Shown one piece after another: positions 9,020-17,519 of a DNA stretch of 64,000 nt; the stretch's first letter is position 1; the number at the start of each line of letters is the position of its first letter. The stretch spans positions 1 to 64,000 of the forward strand of contig NZ_SMYN01000002.1 in assembly GCF_004959935.1 (NCBI RefSeq), written 5' to 3'. A model generated the notes under the pieces. That model worked only from the letters and a program-made list of their open reading frames with translations. It searched no databases and was not told the origin of the DNA. Position numbers and translations under genes: made by a program. The DNA comes from Falsirhodobacter xinxiangensis. GTDB lineage: Bacteria > Pseudomonadota > Alphaproteobacteria > Rhodobacterales > Rhodobacteraceae.

Positions 9020-9734
9020 GACGCGCATCCTTCTTCTGGGCGGCACGACCGAGGCGAGCCGCATGGCGACCGCGTTGGCGGGTGCTGGCATCCCCGCGAT
9101 CTTCTCTTATGCCGGACGGACGGCGGCCCCGGTGGCCCAGCCCCTGCCGATGCGGATCGGCGGCTTCGGCGGCGCGGCGGGGCTGGCGGCGTTCCTGCGG
9201 GCCGAGGGGATCACGGGCGTCATCGACGCGACCCATCCCTTCGCCGCGCAGATCAGCCGCAACGCCATCGACGCCTGCCACGATGCAGACATCCCGCTGG
9301 TCGCGCTGGAGCGTCCGGCTTGGCTTGGCGACTGGCAGCGTGTGCCAGATATCGCCAGCGCCGCCCTTGCACTGCCAAAAGCTCCGTCGCGCGTCTTTCT
9401 TGCGATCGGGCGGCAAAACCTTGGCGCGTTCGCGGGGCTGCCCCACGCCTATCTTCTGCGGCTGGTCGATCCACCCAAGGACCTGCCGCTGCGGGCCGAT
9501 CATGTGGTCGCGCGCGGACCGTTCACGGTCGATGGCGATCGTGCGCTGCTGCAAGACTGGCGCACGCAGATCGTCGTCGCCAAGAATTCCGGCGGGGCGG
9601 GTGCCGAGGCGAAGATCATCGCCGCCGGGCAGCTTGGCCTGCGCGTCATCATGATCGACCGGCCCGTGCTGCCCCCGCGCCGCGTCGTGCGCACGGTCGA
9701 GGAAGCCCTTCATGCCATCCCCCTTGGGGTATAG
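9018..9734 (+). CDS. cobK: precorrin-6A reductase CobK
   Basis: NADPH-dependent reductase turning precorrin-6A into precorrin-6B, between the CobF and CobL steps. The 238-residue protein has the N-terminal nucleotide-binding segment LLLGGTTEASRMA, the DATHPFA motif (about residues 74-80) and FLAIGRQNL typical of the CobK/CbiJ family. It is the only gene of the 4-17 kb block on the plus strand. It occupies the whole gap between cobJ and cobL, shares its start codon region with cobL and overlaps the cobJ end by 25 bases. Only a weak GGAT precedes the ATG. Any promoter must lie within cobL. Confidence 0.95.
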   Translation: MTRILLLGGTTEASRMATALAGAGIPAIFSYAGRTAAPVAQPLPMRIGGFGGAAGLAAFLRAEGITGVIDATHPFAAQISRNAIDACHDADIPLVALERPAWLGDWQRVPDIASAALALPKAPSRVFLAIGRQNLGAFAGLPHAYLLRLVDPPKDLPLRADHVVARGPFTVDGDRALLQDWRTQIVVAKNSGGAGAEAKIIAAGQLGLRVIMIDRPVLPPRRVVRTVEEALHAIPLGV

Positions 9735-10441
9735 ACCCACCGTCCGACCGTCCGCGTGGCGGAATTTCCGACGATCACCACCGTCCGCATGTCGGCCATC
9801 TTCGGCTCCGCCTGTCCCAGCGTCGTCGTGACGATCCGCTGATCGGGGGTCGATACCGCGCGGGCGAAGATGATCGGGCGATCCGGCCCGCAGCATTCCA
9901 GAAGGATCGACAGCACCCGCGCAAAGCCGTCGGGCCGGGCGTTGGAGCGGGGGTTGTAGAAGGCCATCGCCAGATCCGCCTCTGCCGCCAGCCGCAACCG
10001 CTTTTCGATCAGCGCGAAGGGCTTGAGGTTGTCCGAGAGGTTGATCGCGCAGAAATCATGGCCCAGCGGTGCGCCCGCCGCCGCCGCCGCCGCCAGCATC
10101 GCGGTGATGCCGGGCAGGATGCGGATGTCCGGTGGCGGCCCGTCCCAGGCCTCCAGCGCCTCGAACAGTGCCGAAGCCATGGCGAAGACGCCCGGATCGC
10201 CGGATGACACGATGACCACGCGCCGTCCCGACGCGGCCATGTCCAGCGCATGACGGGCACGCTGAAGTTCCTCGCGGTTGTCGGTCGGGTGCAGGGTCAG
10301 GCCGGGGCGCGGGGCAATGCGGGCGACATAGGGGGTGTAGCCGACGATGTCGGTCGCCTCGTCCAGCGCCGCCGTGACGTCGGGCGTCACCATCCCTTCG
10401 GCACCGGGGCCGAGGCCCGCGACGATGACCCAGCCGCTCAT
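9710..10441 (-). CDS. cobJ: precorrin-3B C17-methyltransferase CobJ
   Basis: Methylates C-17 of precorrin-3B and contracts the ring to give precorrin-4. The 243-residue methylase opens with VAGLGPGAEGMVTP and carries the CobJ-specific stretch VGYTPYV and, further on, VSSGDPGVFAMA, PGITAMLAAAA and FYNPRS. The start at 10441 overlaps the cobI stop by four bases (ATGA). Its 3-prime end runs 25 bases into the end of cobK on the other strand. Unlike the mycobacterial CobIJ fusion, CobI and CobJ are separate here. Confidence 0.95.
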   Translation of the reverse strand: MSGWVIVAGLGPGAEGMVTPDVTAALDEATDIVGYTPYVARIAPRPGLTLHPTDNREELQRARHALDMAASGRRVVIVSSGDPGVFAMASALFEALEAWDGPPPDIRILPGITAMLAAAAAAGAPLGHDFCAINLSDNLKPFALIEKRLRLAAEADLAMAFYNPRSNARPDGFARVLSILLECCGPDRPIIFARAVSTPDQRIVTTTLGQAEPKMADMRTVVIVGNSATRTVGRWVYTPRGMA

Positions 10442-11151
10442 GGTCTGCGCCCCTGTCCCGGAACCAGAACGATGGCGAAATAGGGGCAGTCCTCTGCCTT
10501 TGCATCGGCCAGACGGATGACGCGCTGGCCGGGCATGGTGCCGCGTTCCACCAGCCATGCGGCCTCCAGCCGTCCGGCCGCCGCCAGCGCGCGCCGCACC
10601 TTGGGCAGATTGCGCCCCGTCTTCATCACCACCAGCGCATCGGCATCCGCCGCGCGGCGGGCCAGATCGGATTCGGGCAAGGTGCCGGGCAGCACGGTCA
10701 TCACGTCGTCGCCCCAGGTGATCGGCACGCCCGAGACGTTCCAGCACCCCGCCATGCCGGGGATGCCGGGGATCACCTCCACCTCCGCCCGGCCCTGAAG
10801 GCGGGAATGCAGATGCATGAACGAGCCATAGAAGAACGGATCGCCCTCGCACAGCACGACGACCTCGCCCTCCATCGCGGCAAGGCGGTCGGTCCAGTCG
10901 TCATAGAACCGCGCCATCATCGCGCCATACCGCGGATCGGAAACCGGGATTTCGGTCGTGACCGGGTATTCCATCGCCAGTTCCTCGGCATCCGGGCGCA
11001 GCATGCCTTCGACGATGCGGCGGGCCTGTCCGGGGCGACCCTTCTTGCGGAAATAGGCGATGCGGGCCGCCCCGCGAATGATGCGGTCGGCCTTCACGCT
11101 CAGAAGCTCGGGATCGCCGGGGCCGAGACCGGCGCAGATCACCTTTGCCAT
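10438..11151 (-). CDS. cobI: precorrin-2 C20-methyltransferase CobI
   Basis: Adds the C-20 methyl group to precorrin-2, giving precorrin-3A. The 237-residue protein has ICAGLGPGDPELLSVKA at the N-terminus, the CobI/CbiL-typical YFRKKGRPGQAR segment, CEGDPFFYGSFMHL and VIPGIPGMAGC. The ATG at 11151 is chosen over one seven codons upstream because it lies directly after the cobGH stop (one-base gap). It is coupled by ATGA overlap to cobJ, the enzyme two steps later, with CobG acting in between. Confidence 0.95.
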   Translation of the reverse strand: MAKVICAGLGPGDPELLSVKADRIIRGAARIAYFRKKGRPGQARRIVEGMLRPDAEELAMEYPVTTEIPVSDPRYGAMMARFYDDWTDRLAAMEGEVVVLCEGDPFFYGSFMHLHSRLQGRAEVEVIPGIPGMAGCWNVSGVPITWGDDVMTVLPGTLPESDLARRAADADALVVMKTGRNLPKVRRALAAAGRLEAAWLVERGTMPGQRVIRLADAKAEDCPYFAIVLVPGQGRRP

Positions 11152-11152
11152 G

Positions 11153-12811
11153 TCATTCGCTCCGACTGGCAAGGGCGTTGACGGCGGCGACGGTGATGGC
11201 CGACCCGCCCAGCCGCCCGCGCACGATCAGCGAAGGTGCCGGGGGTGCCTGGATCAGCGCATCCTTCGATTCCGCCGCGCCGACGAAGCCGACCGGGCAG
11301 CCGATGATCGCGGCGGGGCGGGGACAGGCGGGGTCCATCAGCATGTTCAGAAGGTGGAACAGCGCGGTCGGCGCATTGCCGATGGCGACGACGGCACCGG
11401 CCAGATGCGGGCGCCACAGCTCCAGTGCGGCGGCGGAACGGGTGGTGCCCATACGCGCGGCAAGATCCGGCACGCCTGGGGCGCGCAGGGTGCAGATTAC
11501 CTCGTTCCCAGCGGGCAGGCGCGGGCGGGTGATCCCCTCGCTGACCATATGCGCGTCGCACAGGATCGGCGCGCCTGCTGCCAAGGCTGCGCGCGCGGCG
11601 GTCGCCATGCCCGGGGTGAAGGCCACGTCCCGCTCCAGCCCCACCAGCCCCGCCGCGTGGATCATGCGGACGACGACGGGTTCCTCGTCGGGGGTGAAGC
11701 GGGAAAGGTCGGCCTCGGCGCGGATGGTGGCGAAGGATTGGCGATAGATCGCGGCCCCGTCGGTTTCGAAGATATGCGGCATGGAACCTCGGGGGTGAAG
11801 GATGTGTGCGGGATCGCGGGCCGTGCCGTCATGTCTGAGGGCAAGACCCGAAGCGTGGGCGGTCAGCGTAAGCCAGGCAGGGGCAGGATGCGCGCAGCCC
11901 TTGGGGCAGCCGGAAACGTGCAGCAGCCGCCCCGGCGGCACTTTGGGGGCAAGCGTGCGCGCGATCGTTTGCGTCGGTGCCATGGCTTGCGCGCAACCCG
12001 GCGCGCCCCGGCAGGCGACGACGCGCAGGCGCGGGTCCAGCGCATCGGTGACGAGCCCGGGAACCTCCGGCACCGCGCGCGCCCCTTCGATCAGCAGCAT
12101 ACGCCACGGGGTCAGGCGAAGGGGGCCAAGACCTGCGAGCGTCTCTGCCTCGATCTGCCCGAATTCCGGCGCGACCAGAACGCCCTCGGGGCGGATGCCG
12201 GGGGGTGGCGCATCGGCCTCTGGTCCGGGCGGCTCGGTGCCTCGCAACGTGTCGGGCAAAGGCACGCGCGCCAGATGCGCCGCCATCCGCCCTGTGCCGC
12301 CCGCGGCAAGGAACCATCGCACCATCGCCTCGATCATGCCGTCTTGCAGCGGAATGCCCAGCGGTGCGCCATCCGCGCGCAGGATCGGACCCGAGGGCCC
12401 AAGTTCCACACGGATGTCGGCGGAACTGCGTGACAGCCAACGCTGCGGCCCGAAATCCAGCGCGAAGCCGAACTTGGCGGGCAGGGGTGGCAACGCGGGC
12501 ATCTGCATCGAAGGACCGAAGGGCGAGGCGATGACGTTCGGGCGCGCCTCCTCGTCTTCGGTCACGAGGTGCAGGTCCCGCAGCGCGCCGATCAGTGCCG
12601 CATGATCCGTGACGCCCCGGACCTGCAGGTTCGCCCGCGCCGTCAGGTCGATCCGTCCGTTCCCGAACCGCCGCGCCGCCGATGCCAGCCCCGCGACCTG
12701 TGCGGCGTCCAGCCGACCGGATGGCGGACGCACGCGCACCAGCCAGCCATCGCCGGATTCCATCGGGCGCAGCGCAGTCGGGCACCAGCCCCTGACCGCA
12801 AAACCGCTCAT
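11153..12811 (-). CDS. cobG-cobH: fused precorrin-3B synthase CobG / precorrin-8X methylmutase CobH
   Basis: One uninterrupted 552-residue frame encodes two normally separate enzymes. Residues 1-343 are CobG, the monooxygenase that makes precorrin-3B: WCPTALRPMESGDG at the N-terminus, and Cys267, Cys273, Cys302 and Cys306 in the nitrite/sulfite-reductase-type iron-sulfur motif. Residues 344-552 are CobH, which moves the C-11 methyl of precorrin-8X to C-12: the N-terminus MPHIFETDGAAIYRQSF, the catalytic His385 in RMIHAAG, and the C-terminal IIGCPVGFVGAAESK. The junction reads HILHPRGS-MPHIF with no stop. The ATG of the CobH part (11782) has GAGG just upstream, so an independent CobH product is also possible. 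The CobG part ends abruptly and lacks the short tail typical of free CobG. Start overlaps the cobN stop (ATGA). Confidence 0.9.
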   Translation of the reverse strand: MSGFAVRGWCPTALRPMESGDGWLVRVRPPSGRLDAAQVAGLASAARRFGNGRIDLTARANLQVRGVTDHAALIGALRDLHLVTEDEEARPNVIASPFGPSMQMPALPPLPAKFGFALDFGPQRWLSRSSADIRVELGPSGPILRADGAPLGIPLQDGMIEAMVRWFLAAGGTGRMAAHLARVPLPDTLRGTEPPGPEADAPPPGIRPEGVLVAPEFGQIEAETLAGLGPLRLTPWRMLLIEGARAVPEVPGLVTDALDPRLRVVACRGAPGCAQAMAPTQTIARTLAPKVPPGRLLHVSGCPKGCAHPAPAWLTLTAHASGLALRHDGTARDPAHILHPRGSMPHIFETDGAAIYRQSFATIRAEADLSRFTPDEEPVVVRMIHAAGLVGLERDVAFTPGMATAARAALAAGAPILCDAHMVSEGITRPRLPAGNEVICTLRAPGVPDLAARMGTTRSAAALELWRPHLAGAVVAIGNAPTALFHLLNMLMDPACPRPAAIIGCPVGFVGAAESKDALIQAPPAPSLIVRGRLGGSAITVAAVNALASRSE

Positions 12812-15800
12812 AGCGCCGCCGCGATGGAGTTGCGGCGGGTTTGCCAAAGCCCCTCAAGCGCCATCTGTCGGAACAGATCGCGCAGGGCGGCCAATGCGCC
12901 CGGGTTGTGCTGGCCCATGAAATCCACGACGGCATCCGTGCCGAGGGTCGCATCGTGGCACAGATCGAACAGATGCGGCGGTACGTTGCGGGTCAGGCGG
13001 GCGAAGGCGGCAAGGTGTTCGACCGTCGCCGCGATCTCTGCCGCGCCGCGAAAGCCGTGGCGCATCATGCCCGCGGCCCATGCGGGGTTCGCGGCACGGG
13101 CCCGGACGATGCGGGCGATCTCCTCGGTCAGGATGCGGGCGCGCGGAGTGCTGCCGGTCGCGTCCAGATGGTAAAGCGTGGGCGCGGCCCCAAGCGCGGC
13201 GGCGGCGGCGGCAAACCCGCCTTGATGCGCGGCATAGTCGGCGGCCAGCAGCAGATCGCTTTCGGCAAGGTCCTGCGAATGGACGAAGGCATCCGCCCCG
13301 CGCACCCGATCCGCGATCGCACCCGGATCGTGGCGGATCTCTCCATCCGCGCCGATGGCCCATGACGAAGCGGCGAGCCATGCGCGCGCCGCAGCCGCGC
13401 GGTCGGTTTCGTCCAGCCCCAGCCCGTATTGTCCCGGCTGCGGGCCGAAAACGCGGGGGCCGCGCGCGGCATAGGGGTTACCGGCCTCGTCCCGCGCCGA
13501 CAGTGCGGCAGCGCCCATTTCGAACATCTGCGCCAGACCGGGAAAGATGTCGCGGAACAGGCCCGACACGCGCAACGTCACGTCGATGCGGGGGCGGTCC
13601 AGCAGCGCGGGCAGGATGATCGCAACCCCGGTCACGCGGCCCGTCGCCTCGTCCCAGACCGGCTCCAGCCCTGCAAGATGCAGGGCCATCGAAAAATCCT
13701 CGCCCGCCGTGCGCATCGTCGCGCTGGCCCAAAGATCGACCACCAACCCGCGCGGCCAATCGCCGTGATCCTGAAGGTGACGGCGCAGAAGCTCCTCCGC
13801 CAGACGGATGCCCTGTGCGTGGGCGGCCCCGTTGGGGACGGCGCGCGGGTCGACCGAGAACATGTTGCGCCCCGTCGGGAGCACGTCGCTGCGCCCCCGC
13901 GCGGGCGATCCGGCTGGCCCCGCCGCGACCCGCAGGCCGGACAGCGCGGCCATCAGCCCCTCGCGCTCTCCATCCGCCTGGCCATAGACATGCAGCCCGT
14001 CGCCGAAACGGCTCTCCTTCAGATCGCAGACGAAACGGTCGATGCGTGGGATCGCATCCAAGGCGTCCGGCGGCAGGGCAAGGTCGTCCTCGATCCCGCG
14101 CGCCCGCGCTTCGTCGCGGATCGCGTCCACCAGCCGGTCGCGGCGCGCGGGGTCGAGCCCGTCTGCAGTCGAATACTCGTCCAGCAGCCGCTCCAACCGC
14201 GCGAGGGCTTCGGGCAGTGCAGCGGGTGCAAGAGGTGGTGGCAGGTGGCCCAGCGTGACCGCGCCGATGCGGCGTTTGGCCTGCGCCGCCTCGCCCGGAT
14301 CGTTGACGATGAAAGGATAGATGACGGGCATCGCGCCGACCAACACCTCGGGCCAGCATTCCTCCGACAGCGCGACGGATTTGCCCGGCAGCCATTCCAA
14401 CGTTCCATGCGCGCCCATATGGACCATCGCATCCATCCCCTGCGCCCGCAGCCAAAGATAAAAAGCGACATAGCGATGACGCGGCATGCGGGACAGATCG
14501 TGATACCCGTCGGCGGCACCGCCGCGTTCGGGCTGCAAGGCCACCAGCACATCGCCGCAGCGGATCGCCACGAAACGGAACGCGCCGCCCGCGCAATCCT
14601 CGGCGGGATCGCCGTCCAGCCGATCGCGCAAGGCGGGAGGCAGCGCCGCAAGATACTCCGCCAGCGGCCATGAAATTTCGCCCAAGGTGTCGAAGGAGGG
14701 CGCGCCCAGATCGGACAGCAGCGCCCGCGCCGACGCCAGCGCATCCAGCCCGATGGCATGGGCCATCTGGTGCGGACGTCCGGGATAAGTCGAAAGCACC
14801 ACCGCGATCCGGCGCTTGGAAGTCTCGCGCAGCTTGATCCACGCGATGACCCGTGCGACCGCCGCGTCGATCCGGGATGGGTCGGGGCGATGGACGAAGC
14901 GCGAATACTGCAGGTCGGGATCGCGGGGCGAGGGGGCCTTGAAGCTGATCACCCCCGCGAAGATGCGCCCGTCCACCTCTGGCAGCACGACGTTCATGGC
15001 AAGATCCGGCGGCGACATGCCGCGGTCCGATGCCGCCCAATCCTTGCGCCGGGCCGAGGACAACGCCACCTGAAACACCGGGCCGTCCATCCCGTCGAAA
15101 GGCGTCCTGCCAGTGGCGTCCTGTGCCGAAAAGGCGGTTGCGTTGACCACGGCCTTCACCGCAAACCCCGCCAGCCAATCCGCCACCCCTTCGGCCTTCA
15201 GCGATGGAACGAATGCGCCAACCGCCGCGATGCCTTGTTCCCGGAACGCCTCTATCAGCGCGTCGATGGGCGCGGTGTCGGCCGCGACGAGCCAGCTGCG
15301 ATAGAAGACCACCAGCAGGTCCGGCGTCTCGATGCCTTTGGCCCGCCACAGGCCCATCGGCGGCACCGTCTTGGTCCCCGCAACCGGCCCGGCATAGAAA
15401 CCCGCCGCCAGCGCAAGCTGCGCCAGCGCGGCATGGGCCGCAATCTCGCCCCCCGCCTCGCACAGCGACGACAGCCGCCGCAGGGTCGATACCGGCAGCG
15501 TCGAGAGCGCGTCGAGCCGCGCATCCTCGCGCCCGTCGCCCGGGATGACCGCCAGCGCGATCCCCCGGCGGCGCGCGACGTCCTGCACCACCGCCAGCCC
15601 GTGTGGCCAATAGGGTTCGCCACCGATCACCCGGATAAGGATCGCCCGCGCATGGGTCAGAACCGTCTCGGCATAGGCATCGACCGATACCGGATGCCGC
15701 AGCGCCGACAGGTTGCACAGCCGCAATGACGGCAGATCCCCCGCCCGGTGCCAGCCCGCCGCGAAAGCGCCAAGGTCGCTGTCGGAAAAGGACAGCACCA

Positions 15801-15882
15801 CCAGATCGCCCGGCGTCTGCCCGGGATCATAGGGGGTGGCCGTTTCCTCCAGCCCATGGCTTTCGCGGAAGACGACGTGCAT
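12808..15882 (-). CDS. cobN: cobaltochelatase large subunit CobN
   Basis: ATP-dependent insertion of cobalt into hydrogenobyrinic acid a,c-diamide, as the large tetrapyrrole-binding subunit of the aerobic CobNST chelatase. The 1024-residue protein shows CobN/BchH-family stretches such as LSTYPGRPHQMAHAIGLD, MVHMGAHGTLEWLPGK (His-rich metal/porphyrin motif) and, near the C-terminus, NPAWAAGMMRHGFRGAAEIA and TLGTDAVVDFM. It is somewhat shorter than the roughly 1275-residue Pseudomonas denitrificans protein. Its partners CobS and CobT are not in this window and must be elsewhere. Start shares one base with the cobW stop (TGATG). Confidence 0.95.
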   Translation of the reverse strand: MHVVFRESHGLEETATPYDPGQTPGDLVVLSFSDSDLGAFAAGWHRAGDLPSLRLCNLSALRHPVSVDAYAETVLTHARAILIRVIGGEPYWPHGLAVVQDVARRRGIALAVIPGDGREDARLDALSTLPVSTLRRLSSLCEAGGEIAAHAALAQLALAAGFYAGPVAGTKTVPPMGLWRAKGIETPDLLVVFYRSWLVAADTAPIDALIEAFREQGIAAVGAFVPSLKAEGVADWLAGFAVKAVVNATAFSAQDATGRTPFDGMDGPVFQVALSSARRKDWAASDRGMSPPDLAMNVVLPEVDGRIFAGVISFKAPSPRDPDLQYSRFVHRPDPSRIDAAVARVIAWIKLRETSKRRIAVVLSTYPGRPHQMAHAIGLDALASARALLSDLGAPSFDTLGEISWPLAEYLAALPPALRDRLDGDPAEDCAGGAFRFVAIRCGDVLVALQPERGGAADGYHDLSRMPRHRYVAFYLWLRAQGMDAMVHMGAHGTLEWLPGKSVALSEECWPEVLVGAMPVIYPFIVNDPGEAAQAKRRIGAVTLGHLPPPLAPAALPEALARLERLLDEYSTADGLDPARRDRLVDAIRDEARARGIEDDLALPPDALDAIPRIDRFVCDLKESRFGDGLHVYGQADGEREGLMAALSGLRVAAGPAGSPARGRSDVLPTGRNMFSVDPRAVPNGAAHAQGIRLAEELLRRHLQDHGDWPRGLVVDLWASATMRTAGEDFSMALHLAGLEPVWDEATGRVTGVAIILPALLDRPRIDVTLRVSGLFRDIFPGLAQMFEMGAAALSARDEAGNPYAARGPRVFGPQPGQYGLGLDETDRAAAARAWLAASSWAIGADGEIRHDPGAIADRVRGADAFVHSQDLAESDLLLAADYAAHQGGFAAAAAALGAAPTLYHLDATGSTPRARILTEEIARIVRARAANPAWAAGMMRHGFRGAAEIAATVEHLAAFARLTRNVPPHLFDLCHDATLGTDAVVDFMGQHNPGALAALRDLFRQMALEGLWQTRRNSIAAAL

Positions 15883-16874
15883 CAGAGGGCAGCCAGAAGG
15901 TCCGCGCGGATGGCATCGGCGTCGATGTGATCATGTTCGGCGATGACCACCAGCCGCGACTGGCGCGCGCCCTGCCACGGGCGGTCGAACTGGTGGCGCA
16001 CACGCTCGCCCACCGCCTGCACCAGAAGGCGCATCGGCTTGCCCGCCACGGCGACATGGCCCTTCACACGCAGGATGTGACGGTCGCGGGCCAGGGTGCG
16101 GATCGCCTCGGCCAGCCGTTCGGGGTCGGCGATCTCGGGCAACTCGATCACGGCGCTGTCGAAATCCTCGTGCTCGTGATCGTCCGCGCCGTCATGGTGG
16201 CTGGGGCGGGCGGCAAGGTCATCTTCGGCGGCGGCGTTCAGGCCGAGGATCACGCGCGGGTCGATCACGCCGTCGGTCATCGGCAGCACGGGACGGGCCG
16301 TGTCGATGGCAGCGCGGGCGGCGGCGATCCCGGCATCGCCGGCAAGGTCGGCCTTGGACAGAAGCACGATGTCGGCGCAGGCGATCTGATCCTCGAACAC
16401 CTCTGCCAGCGGGGTGTCGTGTTCCGCCTCGGTCTCGGGGACGAAACGGCCAGCGGCGACGGCCTCGGCATCGGCCAATGCGATGACGCCGTCCACCGTG
16501 ATGCGCGAACGGATCGCGGGCCAGTCGAACGCCTTCAGAAGCGGCTTCGGCAGCGCCAGTCCCGAGGTCTCGATCAGGATGTGGTCGGGCCGGACGGGCA
16601 GGGCCATCAGCGCCTCGATCGTGGGGATGAAATCGTCGGCGACGGTGCAGCAGATGCAGCCATTGGCCAGTTCCACGATGTTCTCGGCCGGGCAGTTTTC
16701 ATCGGCGCAGGATTTCAGGATGTCGCCATCCACACCCACCGTGCCGAATTCGTTCACCAGCACCGCAAGCCGCTTGCCCTGCGGGTTCTGGATCAGATGG
16801 CGGATCAGCGTCGTCTTGCCCGCGCCCAGAAAGCCGGTGATCACGGTGACGGGGATCTTGGTCAGGTCGGTCAT
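15882..16874 (-). CDS. cobW: CobW G3E-family GTPase (metallochaperone)
   Basis: A 330-residue GTPase of the COG0523/CobW family, thought to deliver cobalt for the CobN chelatase. P-loop GFLGAGKT is at residues 14-21, the metal-binding CxCC motif (CICC) at 73-76, and SKADL provides the guanine-recognition NKxD-like element. A His/Asp/Glu-rich stretch (HHDGADDHEHED) in the linker before the C-terminal domain is a likely extra metal site. The start at 16874 is favoured by the ATGA overlap with the preceding DUF1636 gene; the open frame extends upstream only as its shadow. Position next to cobN supports a role in cobalt insertion. Confidence 0.94.
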   Translation of the reverse strand: MTDLTKIPVTVITGFLGAGKTTLIRHLIQNPQGKRLAVLVNEFGTVGVDGDILKSCADENCPAENIVELANGCICCTVADDFIPTIEALMALPVRPDHILIETSGLALPKPLLKAFDWPAIRSRITVDGVIALADAEAVAAGRFVPETEAEHDTPLAEVFEDQIACADIVLLSKADLAGDAGIAAARAAIDTARPVLPMTDGVIDPRVILGLNAAAEDDLAARPSHHDGADDHEHEDFDSAVIELPEIADPERLAEAIRTLARDRHILRVKGHVAVAGKPMRLLVQAVGERVRHQFDRPWQGARQSRLVVIAEHDHIDADAIRADLLAAL

Positions 16875-17218
16875 TCGGCAGGCTCCATTGGGGGAATGCG
16901 GGCAAGCGTCTGCTTGCGGAAGATCGTGGGACGCTCGCGCCACGGCACGATCCCGTCGGCGCTGCCCGCATAAAGCGCGGCACCTTCAAGGATCGCGGGC
17001 ACGTCGTCTTCGGTCAGGCGGCCATAGACATAGGTCCATTTGCCGGGGCCGGTCAGCGCGATGGCGCAGCCGGAACTGCAGGCCGAGAGGCATTCGACGG
17101 GAACGACGCGCAGACCTTCGGCCCCTGCCAGCAGGGCATGAAGCCGCGCGCCCGCACAGGGGCCGTCATCCAGCGGTTTGCCAGCGCGGCAGGTGGTGCA
17201 GACATGCAGCGTCGCCAT
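16871..17218 (-). CDS. DUF1636 ferredoxin-like protein
   Basis: A 115-residue cysteine-rich protein of the DUF1636 family, the first gene behind the cobalamin riboswitch. Cysteines at residues 7, 10 and 21, with 43, 47 and 51 in CLSACSSGC, resemble thioredoxin-fold [2Fe-2S] ferredoxins. The function is not established. Its consistent pairing with cobW and cobN in alphaproteobacteria suggests an electron carrier or metal donor for corrinoid synthesis, for example for CobG or for cobalt reduction, but this is inference. The ATG at 17218 has AAGGAA at good distance. Confidence 0.85.
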   Translation of the reverse strand: MATLHVCTTCRAGKPLDDGPCAGARLHALLAGAEGLRVVPVECLSACSSGCAIALTGPGKWTYVYGRLTEDDVPAILEGAALYAGSADGIVPWRERPTIFRKQTLARIPPMEPAE

Positions 17219-17316
17219 GGCCGTTCCTTTCATCAGGAGGGGCATGGCCGGACGCGAGGCGGAACCGCCCCGTTCTGGACCTGCACGGCACACCCCGTCC
17301 GCTTGTCAACTTTCCA

Positions 17317-17471
17317 CGCAGGCAGGTCTCCCGGCTCACGGATTCGAGGGGGTCCTCGCGGTCCTCCCTCCTTCCCGGCGGATGCCAGTGGATCGGGCGA
17401 ACCTTTCCGTTCACGGTCGCGGGGGCGGCTGCTTTCGCATTCCCTTTTCACCTGCCATAAGGCAGGCACCG
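17317..17471 (-). promoter_or_regulatory. cobalamin (B12) riboswitch
   Basis: Read on the minus strand, the segment begins with GGTGCCTGCC, continues through GGTGAAAAGGGAATGCG and GCAGCCGCCCCCGCGACCGTGA, and ends with the B12 box AGCCGGGAGACCTGCC (17319-17336). These are the conserved elements, in order, of the AdoCbl aptamer. About 100 bases separate the box from the DUF1636 start. No strong terminator is evident there, so control is more likely at translation start. It would repress the whole leftward cobalamin chain when the vitamin is plentiful. Confidence 0.93.
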
Positions 17472-17519
17472 GCGCGGCGCCAAGTGATGCCGAACGCCCC
17501 CCAATGTCAAGGAGGCCCC

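Noticed and set aside
8291-10207. 638-codon plus-strand open frame across cobL, cobK and cobJ
   Set aside because: It crosses three well-identified genes in a different frame; composition is typical of GC-rich shadow translation.
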